A stretch of DNA of 64,000 bases from NCBI GenBank assembly GCA_030407085.1, contig CM059587.1, forward strand, positions 26,013,001-26,077,000. Direction: 5' to 3'. Origin of the DNA: Trichopria drosophilae (Eukaryota; Arthropoda; Insecta; Hymenoptera; Diapriidae). Positions 26,116 to 39,109 of the stretch are shown here, in pieces. Numbering within the stretch: the first letter of the stretch is position 1; each line of letters begins with the position of its first letter. The notes below the pieces were generated by a model. That model saw nothing but the letters and a program-made list of their open reading frames with translations. It was not told where the DNA came from and did not search any database. The translations under genes and the position numbers were made by a program.

Positions 26116-28875
26116 TAATAATCATTGATAGAGTCCGATCAGTATCACCACAATGTAAGAAATCGAAGAATGCTAGATGACGATGAATGTTTCATATTAT
26201 AGTCGGCAAATGCACACTTTTCTATGAATCAAGCAGTGGAAAAATAGTTAGAAAATATCAAAATGAGCACGGAGCCTTTACTCATGTTGACACATCACCT
26301 ATTGTCTTTCATGAAATTAGTATCGCATGAAGTGTCCGTAAAATTAAAAGGGTTATTTTTAATAAATCCGCAGCACTTGTTTTGGACAGTTCATGATGAT
26401 ATTCTTTGAGGGGTTCTCAGAAGTTATCCACCGTTCAAGAAAACAGTAAGAGAAGATTAAAATTGCCTTGATTGTAATGTATTATGAGAGAAAAGCAGTG
26501 CAACAAGAGGCTACGATAAGACCCTGATAAGCTCAGAGAAGGTTGAAGTGCTTACCCTAAGTAAGTTGTAAGAACGATGCGGGGCTTAGTGGATTTCTCG
26601 ACTCGCGTATTGTCGACATCTGAGACTCTACAGAACCATTTCTGGAGCAGCAAGATGAAAGGATATGACTGCGATATATAAGCAGGTGTTTGAAATTGTT
26701 TATAATCGGATAAATAAAAGTAGCAAATCTTTATTGCTCAATTTATATAAACAATTGTAGTATTTGGGGTGCACAAAGTTACTGATTAAAAATAAATGGA
26801 TTTCAAAATACATTTGTTAATTCTAATAGAAAATATCACTGGAGTTATTTACCAGTGTTGAATTTAGTAACGGCTTTTGAGAAAAAACCGCAATGATTTC
26901 ACAGCAGATTGGGGCGCGCCGAGCATCACACCCTGTTCAGGCTAGTCCCTGCTTTCTGCTCCTTCTGTAATTTCCACTTGGTTTAACTGCGTGTCGACTT
27001 GAATTTTTCTTGCCACGAAGTGCCGTGCGGACTTGTAGTATAGATTTTCCCTTCATTTTTTTGGTTTAAATAAACGATTAATGGTGAATTTTTCAAATTA
27101 CTGAATTGATGTCCTCGTGTTTAAAAATATTTATGATATTATTACTTTTCAACTGTAATGAAAACGGGGAAATACGTAAGAAGCCTTGAGTGCTCTCCTG
27201 CAAGTGAGCATGCAAAGTATGCTTAAGAAACTGGTAAAGAGTTATTTATCGCATATTACCTCTCTTGTTCATTATAACCTAATTACTAAAATTGAAAATT
27301 GAAAATTAATACTAAGAACCTTTTTAGAACCAATTACTATACTGTTTAGTTTCAAAGGTATTACGCATAAGGTGCAAGTATTTAATACTTTTTTCTTAAC
27401 CAAATTAATTATTAATTACTTTGTTAAAATATATAGGTAACTCTTTATGGTTAAAAGTATTTCACGTTTATGCAAAACAGAATGATGATTTTTCTGAGGT
27501 AAGTCTTATTTACAATTCGAAAAAAAAAACATGTCATTAACAGTTTGAATAAATTATTGTATTCTATAATTTATATCCTAATGGCGATATACGTTCTTTA
27601 GTATTACGGTTTTCTTTATATAAGAATTATAATGCAGATTTCTAGAGGACTCAGGAAGACTAACAATTTTTAACGAACGAATGAATGTCAAATATCAGTG
27701 TCTGGTTCTTTTAATGAACAATTTCAAATACTGATAATATACTGACAAGTGTGGTAAAGGTCCATAATAATAATTAATCTAAAAAAAATTCCGACTATAT
27801 TTTACACAAATCAAAAAGTATGGTACTTTTCTAATGAAATTCGACTATTATAAAATCTCCAAATGTAATCATTTTTTAAAATGTATAATATACCTACGAT
27901 CTAACTAATTTTTCAGAGTATAATATGAAGCTACTGCTTTCACTGATATAAGGTATTTTATTGGAACTCAAATTCAATATTGCTTCTTGTAATGTGCTTG
28001 GACAGAACATCATTAGCATGAAAAACTTTTTTTAAATTCTTTTTGACGTGAGTTTTAGAACATCTAGAAATGTTCTCTATTTCACCAGTATATATCGCTA
28101 AACATATTCACAATATATATTATTTAAACCACTCGGTAGTTTATTAGTTATTGAACCTCCAAGGAAGTAATAGTTGTAGATTTTATTTTTAAATTTCATC
28201 CATATGACATTGTTAACGACAAAAGAATGAAGTCTTTTTTCGTGTATAATTTCAAAAATTTGACGAATAATAAACACTTCTATGTAATATAAAATAAAAT
28301 AAATCTTATGCAATGGATTAATTGAATAATTATTACAATATTAATGATCTTTGACTAGTTTATGAAGCTTAATGACAATTCAAGTGTGAGTCGGTTTGCA
28401 TAAATTCCCAACATTAAAATGCTGTAACTAATAGTCGTCTTAGTAAAACTATCTCCAGTTTGTATTAGAGGTGTATTCGATTTTTAAAAATGAGCAATTC
28501 CTAAGGTACAGTTTGCGTATTAACGAAAATCACGCTTTAAGTAGCATATTTCACTGTAATTAGTTAATTGTTTTAAATATTGTTTTTACTTTCTAACAAT
28601 ATTTTTGATTCATAAATCTCGGGTACTTGTTATAATTCAAAATAATTATTCGGTACTCTTCTAAAATGATTTTAAGAACATTTCTATTTAGCCCTGCACG
28701 CAGGACTGCCGTTTCATCGAAAATCTATGTTACCTGCATAATCATTACGGTTTTTAGTGTATAATTTTGGTAATAAAAATATTACAAATAAAGAAGCTGT
28801 TAACATTAGAAAAACAAACGATTTAATCGCTGAGACGTTTTACGTGATAAAAATATTGTACTCCCAAAGCTGCGG

Positions 28876-28931
28876 TGGTTTCGAAAAAATGCGCTAATTA
28901 CATAATGCAGCTGAAGTATTTTTCGAAACCA
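28876..28931. repeat. 13-bp perfect inverted repeat TGGTTTCGAAAAA
   Basis: TGGTTTCGAAAAA (28876-28888) and TTTTTCGAAACCA (28919-28931) surround a 30-bp loop that contains GCTAATTACATAATGC with a homeodomain-type TAATTA core. It may be a small foldback relic or a protein-binding hairpin; there is no further evidence. Confidence 0.45.
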
Positions 28932-31844
28932 TGGAAGATTCGCACTTTATCATGCGGAATTTTGCAGAGAGTCAATGCTTTTAGAATTTAACAATTGTGT
29001 TTTGTATCTGAATAAAGCTTGAATCATGCATTCTCTGATTGCTGTAAATTATTTTCGGCAAATTCGAAATGTTTATTCGTGAGTGTATTTTTTCTTAAAA
29101 CCTTAACCCTTTATATGTAAGATAATTGTTTTTAGAAATGTCAACGTACACGGAAAACATATTGCCTATGCAAGTAACCAAAATATTCTCAAGTTGAGAT
29201 TATGAAAACATTTTGACAATAATGACATTTTGACAATTTTATAAGTGTAGAAAGTAGAAAAAAATAGTTTTTATCAAACAATTACCGCTTCCTATAGTCA
29301 CTTATTGCACTTTTTAATAACAAACAGTATCTATAAGTACAATAATATGACGTTAAGCTTAAAAACAAAATAATTTGAAGCACTTCTAGATTACATTATA
29401 TTTTCTTCAAAAAATTTGACTACTTACATATAGCAATCAAATAGTAATTAATGCAGAAGTAAATATAAATACTTAATTTGGACGGAACATATAATAACGT
29501 TTTCATTTATTCACTTTTGTATGATAGCAAAAGACACCACATTGTGATTAGTCTAACGTTAGATATAGATCATGATAAAAATTGCGTTAACCAGTAAATT
29601 CATTGCTATACGAATGACGTTTGTAATATATTTGCAATGAACAAAAATGTCGTTTTATCATGTGATAGTAATTTGGAAAGTTTCACTAAGAAAAAATGCA
29701 TAATGAATTTGTGGCGAATGTTAAAATACATTTCAAAATATTTGCAATAATGGTAATATATGTAACTAGTTTGTCACAAATGGTTATCAAATTTCATATA
29801 ATTTAAAAATAACGAAAATATGAAAATTACCAAAACTATTTTCCTCAGTACATAAAATTAACATTCGATAGCTGAAAACAAAACTATATATAGTTATATG
29901 AAACATTGTATCTCAAATGTGAAATATTGAGATACGAAAGTGATAAAATAAAAAAATTTTTATTTTCTACTTAACTTCTATACAGTAGCTTTCAATTCTA
30001 TTATTCAAATATATTTGCTCATTATAATCTTGTTCACTTTACAAATAATACAATATATGCATTGTTGTTATATAATTGTATTGTAGCTCTGGTAAATGAA
30101 TAAAAAAATATTTCTGTATTTAAAAAAATGTACTAGGTGCATGGGAAAGTTAAAATGAATATTTCGTAAACGTTTGATTCTGATATCTGATAAAACATGG
30201 TAATTTCAAAATATTATTTATATTTTGCATTAAATTTCTTGGAAAATTACAATATGTGATCATTAACCCTTCGTCAATGACATATTCGTGAATGAAATTT
30301 AAAAAAAAACAGTTAAAAATGTTCATGATGTCATTCGACGGGTAGAAAACGTTCTTGATATGCCGCGGCCGACGGGTTTTAATTACTCGCTACATTAAAA
30401 ATTATAGTAAAATCTATATATGGACAGTACATTTTTACGCGGTTTATTTGTGACATTTGTACTTTAAGAGCAAGGAAAAATAGGGCGTAAAACATTGTTT
30501 ATTTAAGGAAATGCATGAAATATATCATTTTAGAAACTGAGCGACGGATTCTGTGCATTAGACAAGATTTGTAGAAGAAAACATCAATCCGTCTTCGAGT
30601 TATCTATTTGTCCTTGTCATCCGCATGACGTGAAGAAAAAATGTACCAATTTTGGGTAATAAAACCTGCTATTTTTCTTACCAAATACAATTTTGGAAGC
30701 AGCGAAAGTTTATATATAATGTTTGTTAATTTTTTATCTTTTACTATAATCCGTAGTTATTTGCGTTAATTTATTAATGACAGATAGTCCGGCATTTGAT
30801 TTATATGTATTTTTTTCAAGAACATAACTAAATGTGTATTCGCGTATATTTTTATTTTAACGTACTAAATTAATATTAAAGACATTACGTTTAAGAAAAG
30901 AGTATGTATATTATGCACTGACATTATGCAATTCTAAAGTATAATTTATTCTTGTTGCAGTGATGTAAGAGGTATTGAAAAACGGTTGTAACTACTTGCT
31001 CAAGAGAGAGTAATAATTCGATAATAAAATATTAAATTCTCTAACAACTCCAGGATATGTTACAAAATTGCATTTCGTAGAGCTAAATTTGGTGCTATTC
31101 TGAAAGTATTTCGGAGAAACTGGATTACATAATTTAACTGAACATTTTTTGGTTAATTATATTTTACTCCCTTTGTTAATTTGATTCCAAAATCTGTAAT
31201 CCTAATTTTATTTTTCTGTGCTCCAAAAAGTAAGCATAAATCACTTCTCAGAGGATTCTGACATTTTTGGAGTATCTACAACGAAGTATCGAGTCATGGG
31301 ACTTATACGGAATGCAGAAATAAAAAATGAATTCAAGTTTGTTCGTCAATGATGTGGTTAAAATTAAGGTACCTATTGAACAACATACGAGTTCGCCCAG
31401 AAAGAGCTATTGGAGGTACAACTACAATATAGGTGTAGTTCTTCTAAATGTAATTGTAAACTCGCTCGCTTCGCTCGCTCAGAAACTTCGACCCAGTGGA
31501 GAGTCGGCTATTCCTTAATATTCGTTTGTTTACTAACAGCTTTCAATTATATTATAAAATTATATTTATATTTGGGGGTCCAATCATATTTAGGTCCAAG
31601 TAGCTTCGATAGATACGTTACAACAATATAGTGTTTGTTATATGTATGAAAATTGAAAATGAGCATTTTCAAAACTTCGACCCCGACAACAGGCCAGCCG
31701 AAGTATTAATAAATAAAAGATGCAAAATACTTACTTCAAGCACTTGTATTGTAATAGACTATTCGATGCATATTACTTGTTTACAGTGTTTTACTAATTA
31801 CTGTCTGTATCATTATGATATTGTATATACAATATATATACATA

Positions 31845-31932
31845 TAATTCATCAAAGATATCTTGAAAGTGTCGAAAAGATCTATGACGGATATCTTATA
31901 GATATAAGACATCTTTTAGATATATCGAAATA
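31845..31932. repeat. GATATCTT/AAGATATC word cluster
   Basis: Repeated AAGATATCTTG, AAAGATCTATGACGGATATC, TATAGATATAAGACATC and TTTTAGATATATCG words in under 90 bp. A related cluster in the opposite orientation lies at 41170-41310. Confidence 0.5.
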
Positions 31933-32422
31933 GTTATTTTCGTATCAAGGGCGTAAAAGAACTTATGCGCCCGTAGGTGATCACCGCGCCCGAGGGGCTG
32001 GCGAAGACTATCGCTGGGGGGTAGGGGGTCGAAGCGTCGAAATTTGATGAAAAAATATAGGGTAATTTTTTGCCGAGGTGACCAAATTCAATACTTTTTC
32101 AGACAATAGTCATAAACATTTTAAAGCAGTTTTTATGGCATTATCGTTGAGTTTAGGAAGAAAATGCATACCACCTTTTTTGAAGAGTAGTTCATGCTCT
32201 ATCTTTTTTGTTTGAAACATTTTTTAATAAAATTTGTATTTTTCAAAATAAATGCAAAAAACTACGAAGTAACTTAATTCGGGCTAATTTTTGTTAGTAA
32301 TGGAGGGATGGATCTGCGCCAAAATCTAATCAGATCTAAGTTATGCCAAGACGTGGATTTTAAAAAAAAATTTATGTCAATACGCTTATCCGTTCGCGAG
32401 TTATCGCGAGACATAAAAACGG

Positions 32423-32465
32423 GACGTACGTACGGACGTACGGACGTACGGACGTACGTACGTAC
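32423..32465. repeat. (CGTACGGA)n / (ACGT)n microsatellite
   Basis: Roughly forty bases of GACGTACG and GTACGGAC units, rich in CpG and self-complementary, lie within AT-rich repeat DNA. Confidence 0.75.
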
Positions 32466-34237
32466 AAGATCACGGACACAAATTTTTTTTTTCGTTTTTT
32501 GGCTTCCTTAGGGTCTGAAACGTGGACATTTGATGAAAAACTATAGGGTAATTTTTTTGCCCGAGGTGACCAAATTCAATACTTCGTCCAGACTTAAGGT
32601 CTGGGTCGAAGTAATATATAATTATAATCATTAACTTTTTCCAGTTAAGAAATATCTGCAGACACTAAGAGATCAGGTTGTATTCAATCCGACGTCTGAG
32701 TGCAGATATGTAACTGAAGGAACTAAAAATGTGTCAAACCTCTGAGATCAGTTTTTATTTTACGGATACAAAATTCATCCTATCTCTTTTATTATGTAAA
32801 ATACCCTGATAGAAATTGGTCCATTTTTTTTCTTACACTGTCCATTTTTGCTGTACCTTTAACATGACAAATAAGAATGTTATACGAGAATTGTAAAAAA
32901 AATGTTTTCATTTCTACCAGGGTATCTACAAAACATTACTATTTTTACTGGTTTAATATAATGCATAATAGAAACGTTAAGCGATTAAACAATATGTATA
33001 TTAATCTGTGCTGAGTCGGTTTTTATTGCGCACTATTCAGTATACTTAAAAAAAACATCGCAACGATGTAATTCCAATATGATACATTTATATATATTTA
33101 TATATATTTTCTGATACGACCGAAAGAGCGTGTCATAATATTTAGCGACATGATAAATTCGCTAGAAGGAGTTTTTAAAAAAATTTGTGATAACGTATTA
33201 AATAATTAGTATTATGAATGTTAAATGAACTTTTGAAAGACGCAAATTTTGGGAAGATAGAAAGGATACTGAAAACACAACTTAACCCTTCGGTATCATC
33301 AAAAGGGCATAGCCCAGGATTACTATGGGTTCCAAGTTATGTTCAGTTTCAATCGTCGTGCCACAATTCGTGTTTTATCCATTAAAAATTTATAACCATG
33401 TCTATTTTCTCCTTTCATTGGTCTAATAAATTGAAATATGAAAATTAAAATGGTAATATATCATATTAAAGCTCAGTAATAGCTACTAAAACTTCCCCCA
33501 TTAGTGAAATATATATCGAGTAGAGAAAAATGTTGATATTGCTCTTTCTTCGTAGGCTCGATCACTTTCAAGTACAATTCGGCATTGGCGTTCGAAAATA
33601 TATGTGTTATTTGACGCTTCGTTCTCTTATGGGCCTAAAACATCAGTAACAACGAGAAAAGAAGTATGACATTAAACTTATAATCATACTTGTTTTATTA
33701 AATGACAAGATGCGGATGTTCAATTCAGTATTGTTAGCTCGAGATACTCTCCAATTCGAACGATTGAAACTCACTGGAAATTATTTATTTTTAATAATCT
33801 CTATGATTCCGTGAAAAATAATGATGTAACACATGGTGTATGGATGTAAATACAAGATCAGAGGTAATTCAGTTTCATAATACCTAAGTATCTGAGTGAC
33901 GAGCATATGTAAATAAATATTTAGTTGACTTTAGAAAAACATTTAAGCAGGACGTTTGTAAGATTTACGACAGAATTCCATATAAATTAATCCCGATTTA
34001 AGCATTGCCGACAAGTGGGATAATTTTCATAAAAAATACTGGTTCCAGTCATTTTTAAGTAAGATATTCGGTATCAGCCATCTACTAAAAGGTCATTAAG
34101 ATATCAAGGGTACAACTAATATTTTTTATGAAAATTATTCGAATAAACGATGATCTCTCTGTGGCATATTAGTTTCGAATGTAGTGAAAGTGGTATTTAA
34201 GTCGGAAAAAAACGTTTGTAAGGCCAACAAGAAAAGT

Positions 34238-35135
34238 GGTCACGCACGGAAAAAAATAAATGGTTGCTTCAACCAATAAGTAGTTAGATTTACTATCTAT
34301 CTGGTAGGCATAGCTACTAATTAGTTAGGACAACCATTTATTTATTTCCGTGCGCCAACTAAAAAAAGTAGTAAATATTGCCCCAGTTACTTTATTTGGT
34401 TGACATTACTATTTCAGATTAGTTACCACTGTCACTACTTTTTCTTATAAGACTAACTACTTTTCTTATCAAGAACGTCTACTTTTTTTACTTGGAGTTA
34501 CTAACTTTTATTCTTACTAATTTGAAATATTATATCACTGTATTTTTGCAGTTAGCATCATATTTTGCATATAACGTTAAAGTGGTCCCATAAATATTAA
34601 TCAAGATTTATGCCATGTTATACTATCAATAATTAATGTTTAAAAAATAAATTCTAAAAATCGGACATAACCATTAAATTTATATTTTAAAACTGCATTT
34701 ATTGCGTTTTAACGTATGTTGATAATCCCCATTCTTTTAGCAAATCCGCAACGTTCGTATCACGACAAATAGACATGGTTGGAAATTTCGTCTCGCACTT
34801 TGACAGTTATCTACTTTTCCTTCTCAAATAAAAACCCCTCGGTGGTATATCATGATTTCTTATGATGTATGATGGTTTATTAGATAACTCCATCTCCTTT
34901 CATTTTTTAATTCGAAAGGTACTTTGAAAAGTGTTTCATTGGTACCAATAATAGTAACCTTAAGTAAGGCACGGGATTTACCAGTTCCGGTAGTTGATGT
35001 AACAATTTTAAATTATTAACAGTGACAACTATTCATTTGTTAAGAGTACTACTTTCTTTGTTGGATTCACTACTTTTGCGCTTACTACTTTGAAGTTGTT
35101 AGCGTAACTAACAATTTTTTTCCGCGCGATCACCC
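34238..35135. mobile_element. composite palindromic-word element, AACTACTT family
   Basis: The outer ends GGTCACGCACGGAAAAAAAT (left) and AATTTTTTTCCGCGCGATCACC (complement on right) match. A near-perfect inner hairpin (34244-34355) is closed by GCACGGAAAAAAATAAATGG and CCATTTATTTATTTCCGTGC. Two clusters of TAGTTAGNAC, AGTAGTAAAT, TTACTACTTT and GTTACTAACT words (34270-34510 and 35010-35115) flank a core of about 480 bp with few words. The core has no supported ORF. Confidence 0.5.
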
Positions 35136-36893
35136 AAAAACTAGGTGACCGCATTGGTTATTCAAAATTTAGGCGCAACCGCAACTGATGTTTGCATTTA
35201 CCTTCATGGTAACAATAACCGATAGTATAAGTTCTAACAAATAATCTACATTTTATATCTGTTCACCAATGCCGTGATTAATAGAACAAATTAGTGTTAG
35301 ACGCCTACTAGACACCGATAGTTTAGAGGAATTCTTTTCAGAAGAAACCTCTCAGTAAAAAAAAGAGGACTATATAATAATGGGACAAATCAGTTACTAA
35401 TTAGGACGATTTCTTGATTGAGAACGATTCTTTTCAGAGGACCGTTATATCTATATGAGAACTAAAAATTGAACTGTTTCGTTACTATGGAATACATAAC
35501 CCAGAAAATTTGATCATCCAAGAACCAACAATCAAACCTGTATAATTAAATCGATGTTCGAGAAACACCCAAAGTTACGGCTAGTAAATTGGAACTTTTT
35601 ACTCATTATAAACCAGACTGAAAATTTAAACCGGTTATGATTGAACAATTGTGAGCTGAAAATAAAAAATTGATAGCCAGGAATTGAAGTATTTCTGAAA
35701 TCCGAAATATGCCAGTATCACCCGTTCTTATCGTCATCTGCAATATCATTAATCATAATAAAAGGATCATAATCATAAAATCTAAAATGATAATTTTCCA
35801 AGTAGAATCTGAACAGGAACTGTTATCAGCATCCTCGTTCATTGTTGGCCTCCGGAAAGGTTCTTCCATCCTCCATTTTGTCGCTTGGCCAAACGGAGAC
35901 TGTGTGTCCTTTGAATAAACCGTCAAGTGTTGCTCCAGCGCATATGACAAAGGATTTGCGTTGGATTACAAAGAAAGGTACCGAATAATAAGAAAGGTTC
36001 ATATTACTCGTATATTCGTCATAATTTGTCAACGACTAGACCGGAAATACATTTGACTGGATAACGGAGCCGACGAATGGCGCGCAGCAGTTGCGGCGGT
36101 AGCGGAACACTAGTTAACGATTATGGAGGGACCGAGTATCCGGAGGGGATAGAGGGAAACTATATCTGAGTTCCATTTTGTCGCACCTCACTTATCGACC
36201 AGCATACTGGTAACGCTGATGGTGTAAACCATTTTATCTTTTCCCCATCCCTTAGATATTTTTACCTAAACTATGATACTTTTAAATAAATATTCTTTTA
36301 TGTCATCAATTGCAGAACAGTCATTTTTCTGGAATTGATGGGTTATTTTAAATAATAATGAACAATCTTTCGTTTCAACGTATGAAATGACATCGGGACA
36401 TTTCATGTAACTTCCGTAGTAATTTCTCCTGGTCTATTTGAGCAATAAATGTATTCGTATGACGTGTGGATGTGAACCTAGAAGTAATGAAGTTTTTGCT
36501 TAGACCAGTCCTACATGGGCACTTAATCAAGCACTCTGAAGTTTGCAGAAGAACCCCATGAGAATTGTAGGGTTCAAGTATTGCCCCTATGTAAATTACA
36601 ATTGAGAATAATTGTAATATATAAAAAAAAAACTTTCTTAATGGATGTCTGGTCAAAACAATTTTCTAATGGAAGTGCTCATTAATTCCGTATGCAAACC
36701 TTGCATATTATTACCGTCTACTGTATTGTACAAATTTCATATCCTAGGCATCATGACTTTCAAGCTATATAGTTTTGGATAGGAATGAAATTGTTTCCTT
36801 CGTTCAATCGACCTTTCGTCGAACCCATTATTAAAAACTCCCTTAGGATATAAGTGTAAAGATCGACTGTAAAATAATTGCGATCATCCTCAC

Positions 36894-37157
36894 CTGTGCA
36901 GCCATGACGCGTTGCCTTTCAGCAATAAGTGTACATTTCGCGCAAACGCAATCGCGCCAGCGACAATACCTTTTATGCCCTTTGAGGGCGGATACAACAC
37001 CGTGGTTTCTACATCTCGCACACTTGGGTGTTCTTTGGTAACGTTCGGCACTTGCGCGTAAGAAAAATGCCGCGGGCAACACGTGATGCTGTTGCTGCTG
37101 ATGTTGCATTAATTGGCCTACATCGACACCGAGTCCAACACCTTTTGGTAACGACAT
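36894..37157 (-). CDS. dmrt99B: DM-domain transcription factor dmrt99B/DMRTA-type, coding exon 1
   Basis: Encodes the first 88 residues, from ATG at 37157 to CAG at 36894. A short Gln/His-rich leader (QHQQQQHH near residue 18) and a hydrophobic LPAAFFLRA stretch precede the DM domain, which starts around [10 protein letters not shown] (residue 40). All eight zinc ligands expected from the Doublesex fold are visible: Cys46, Cys49, His61, Cys65 for one site and His52, Cys70, Cys72, Cys75 for the other. The [15 protein letters not shown] and [17 protein letters not shown] blocks point to the DMRTA class (vertebrate DMRT3/4/5, fly dmrt99B) rather than Dsx or dmrt93B. These proteins bind DNA in the nucleus and act in neural and sexual development. 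The reading frame runs into a donor, CAG|GTGAGG, so splicing is phase 0. The frame stays open upstream to a GTG at 37169; I chose the first [11 protein letters not shown]. Class is confident; the exact orthologue name is inferred. Confidence 0.93.
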
Positions 37158-38200
37158 CTTATTTCTCACCTACCGAGTTTACTAAATTGTCTACGTATTC
37201 TGACATTCCATGCCAATAATCCTTTCACTATAAGACTCGCACTTGGCACATTGTGTCTTTGTGATCAACACAGGTTGCCTGATCCCTGGTCATAGCTGAT
37301 GCACTTCAGGATCCCACACACACTCACGCGCGTACACATGTCGTTAGCAATGTTATATCCTATGAACTTGGACGTGATATTTTATGATGAGTGCATTGAA
37401 CCTTTTCTTCATTGCCTGGAGAACTGCACGTGGACTTGTCTTCATCATCGACGTATTATCGATCTGTCATTGACTCCAGTATTTTGATTTTGTTAAACAC
37501 AATTTCACACGAACCTTGCTTTGCACTTAACTAGAAAACAGCACATTTATTTATTGCATGTTAAATCGGAATGAATTAAGGCATCGTACTATGACAGTCC
37601 TTGATACCACTGGGGAACCGTGGTGCTAGTTATCGATCATTTACTTCACACGAATACTGTTATTGCTAATTGCAACAGTTTTAACAATAATTAGCTATGG
37701 GCTGTTGCGTATCACAATGGAAACAAGACCGGTAACAACTCGTTGAAATTAACGACTCATTAATGTATTAACAAACAACAGATAGTGTCGATGAACTGAG
37801 AATGCAATGTAACTTTGGTTTTGTTCTGTGGCCGGTGTCGTGGTAGGACCGAAACAATGGCTGCATCACTTTGTAATAATACGACTATACTTTAAAGTCG
37901 TCAGTGGCGAAGTGCCGGTCTGGCACGGCTCAAAGGCAGTCCGCTTTGGATCTCGTATTTGCTAACAATTGCGCTTGCTTCGACTAGATTTAGGATTAGG
38001 CTAGGTTAGTTTGACGAGGTGCGTCGCTCGGCTGCGATTGGATCCGTGCGAAGAGAAGGGCGCATGAAATAAAACACTGTACCACACTGTTCCACCCAAA
38101 GAATTTATCCAATCGTATTTCAAGTTTTAATAAGCCACGCCTATGCGCAGCTCCCATTGGCCGGAGCACAAAGCTGCATTCAAGATGTTGAGAGTTTGTA
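37158..38200 (-). promoter_or_regulatory. probable 5' UTR and promoter region of dmrt99B
   Basis: This kilobase lies immediately upstream of the start codon on the minus strand and is noticeably richer in G+C and CpG than its surroundings, especially 37780-38180. It contains several CCAAT/ATTGG boxes (near 38038, 38110 and 38154) and an Sp/KLF-like CCACGCC next to the last of these. I cannot place a transcription start or a TATA box. A GTAG|GTGAGA sequence just before the ATG (near 37170) resembles a donor but would remove the start codon, so I do not use it. The call rests on position and composition only. Confidence 0.3.
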
Positions 38201-38859
38201 TCCTACGTAACCTATCACACAACGCGACACACCCTCCGAAACAGCCAAAAAGAGACGAGCTAATTCGAAATCCAGTCGATAAGTGTCTCTTGAATGTGAA
38301 TCCACTGAATGCGCCTTTCGTTTCGCCCAGGCTAAATTATTATATACCTTTCTACACATTATGACAATTCGTTAATAATTTTGCATTTTATTATCCTCCC
38401 CTTTCACTCGCCAACTTCTGCCGCTGCCGTTCTTTATGTTTACGGTTTGTTCATTAACGCGTAACTTTCTTTACTGGCCTTTGACGGATTAAATGCACGG
38501 CTTTTTCAATTTTATGCTCCGTTTTATCAACTAACCATTCAGTCGGATTATGTGAAACCTATAATTAGGTATTTCATTTTCGACAATTTTCGTTATTTCT
38601 TTTTTTTTTTGCGAACCGCCATAGAATGAATGTAATAAATTTTAAATCGAATATCATTTATTCTTTTCGAAAAGCATCATATTATTTCTTGTTTGGACAG
38701 TTTCATCTAATTTGGAATTGTAATAATAATTGTTATAAGCAATACCTTATGCGTTTAAATTTAAAGAACTGCTGGTTACTATTCCTTTTAATCGTAACTA
38801 TTCACTATATAAAGGATGATTCTTGGTTGTAACTAATGTCTCTAATTAGTTAAAACATT

Positions 38860-39005
38860 GAGTGGAACGTATACTAAAATTCACGGTATGTGTAGTAAAA
38901 TTTACAATAAGTACAGTAATATTTACAACATGTATTGTATCGTTTGCAGTAATTATTGTAAACATTGCAATACGTATTGTAACTTTTACCAAACTCTTCT
39001 TATTC
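38860..39005. repeat. TTACAATA/TATTGTAA word cluster
   Basis: TTTACAATAAG, AATATTTACAACATGTATTG, AATTATTGTAAACATTGCAA and CGTATTGTAACTTTTACC follow one another with roughly 15-20 bp between words. A further set near 40600-40680 (ACTGTAAAATTTACAACACG, TCGTATTGTATTATTACG) may be its partner cluster. Confidence 0.5.
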
Positions 39006-39109
39006 AATTTTTTATGATTTTTAATAGCAACTAGATATCGGTCAAGTTTTTAATCTTTTAAAATTTTTAAAATAATATTTTTTTTAAGTAATTAGAAAAT
39101 CCAAGACTT

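Larger units (their letters stand above)
31420..32612. mobile_element. composite repeat with ACTTCGACCCAG-type ends and an internal 60-bp direct repeat
   Basis: ACTTCGACCCAG near 31484 and CTGGGTCGAAGT near 32601 are inverted. Between them a block of about 60 bp (TTTGATGAAAAA, TATAGGGTAATTTTTT, GAGGTGACCAAATTCAATAC) occurs twice in direct orientation, at about 32042 and 32527. A TCGCTCGCTTCGCTCGCTC microsatellite lies at 31460 and a (CGTACGGA)n tract at 32423-32465. No transposase or reverse transcriptase is recognisable; class unknown. Confidence 0.45.
10034..36893 (-). other. intron 1 of dmrt99B, about 26.9 kb
   Basis: This interval lies between the GTGAGG donor of exon 1 and the TTTTAG acceptor of exon 2. 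It interrupts the DM domain between Gln88 and Val89 in phase 0. It is AT-rich and mostly repeat debris: palindromic-word elements, a LINE reverse-transcriptase fragment, GGCGGATCCAATATGGCGG-type repeats and MITE-like hairpins, annotated separately. Stretches where I see nothing identifiable are about 10.7-13.3, 13.5-15.0, 15.3-17.0, 18.4-19.3, 22.5-24.2, 26.2-28.8, 28.95-31.3, 32.6-34.2 and 35.2-36.8 kb. I found no further minus-strand coding exon. Confidence 0.85.
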
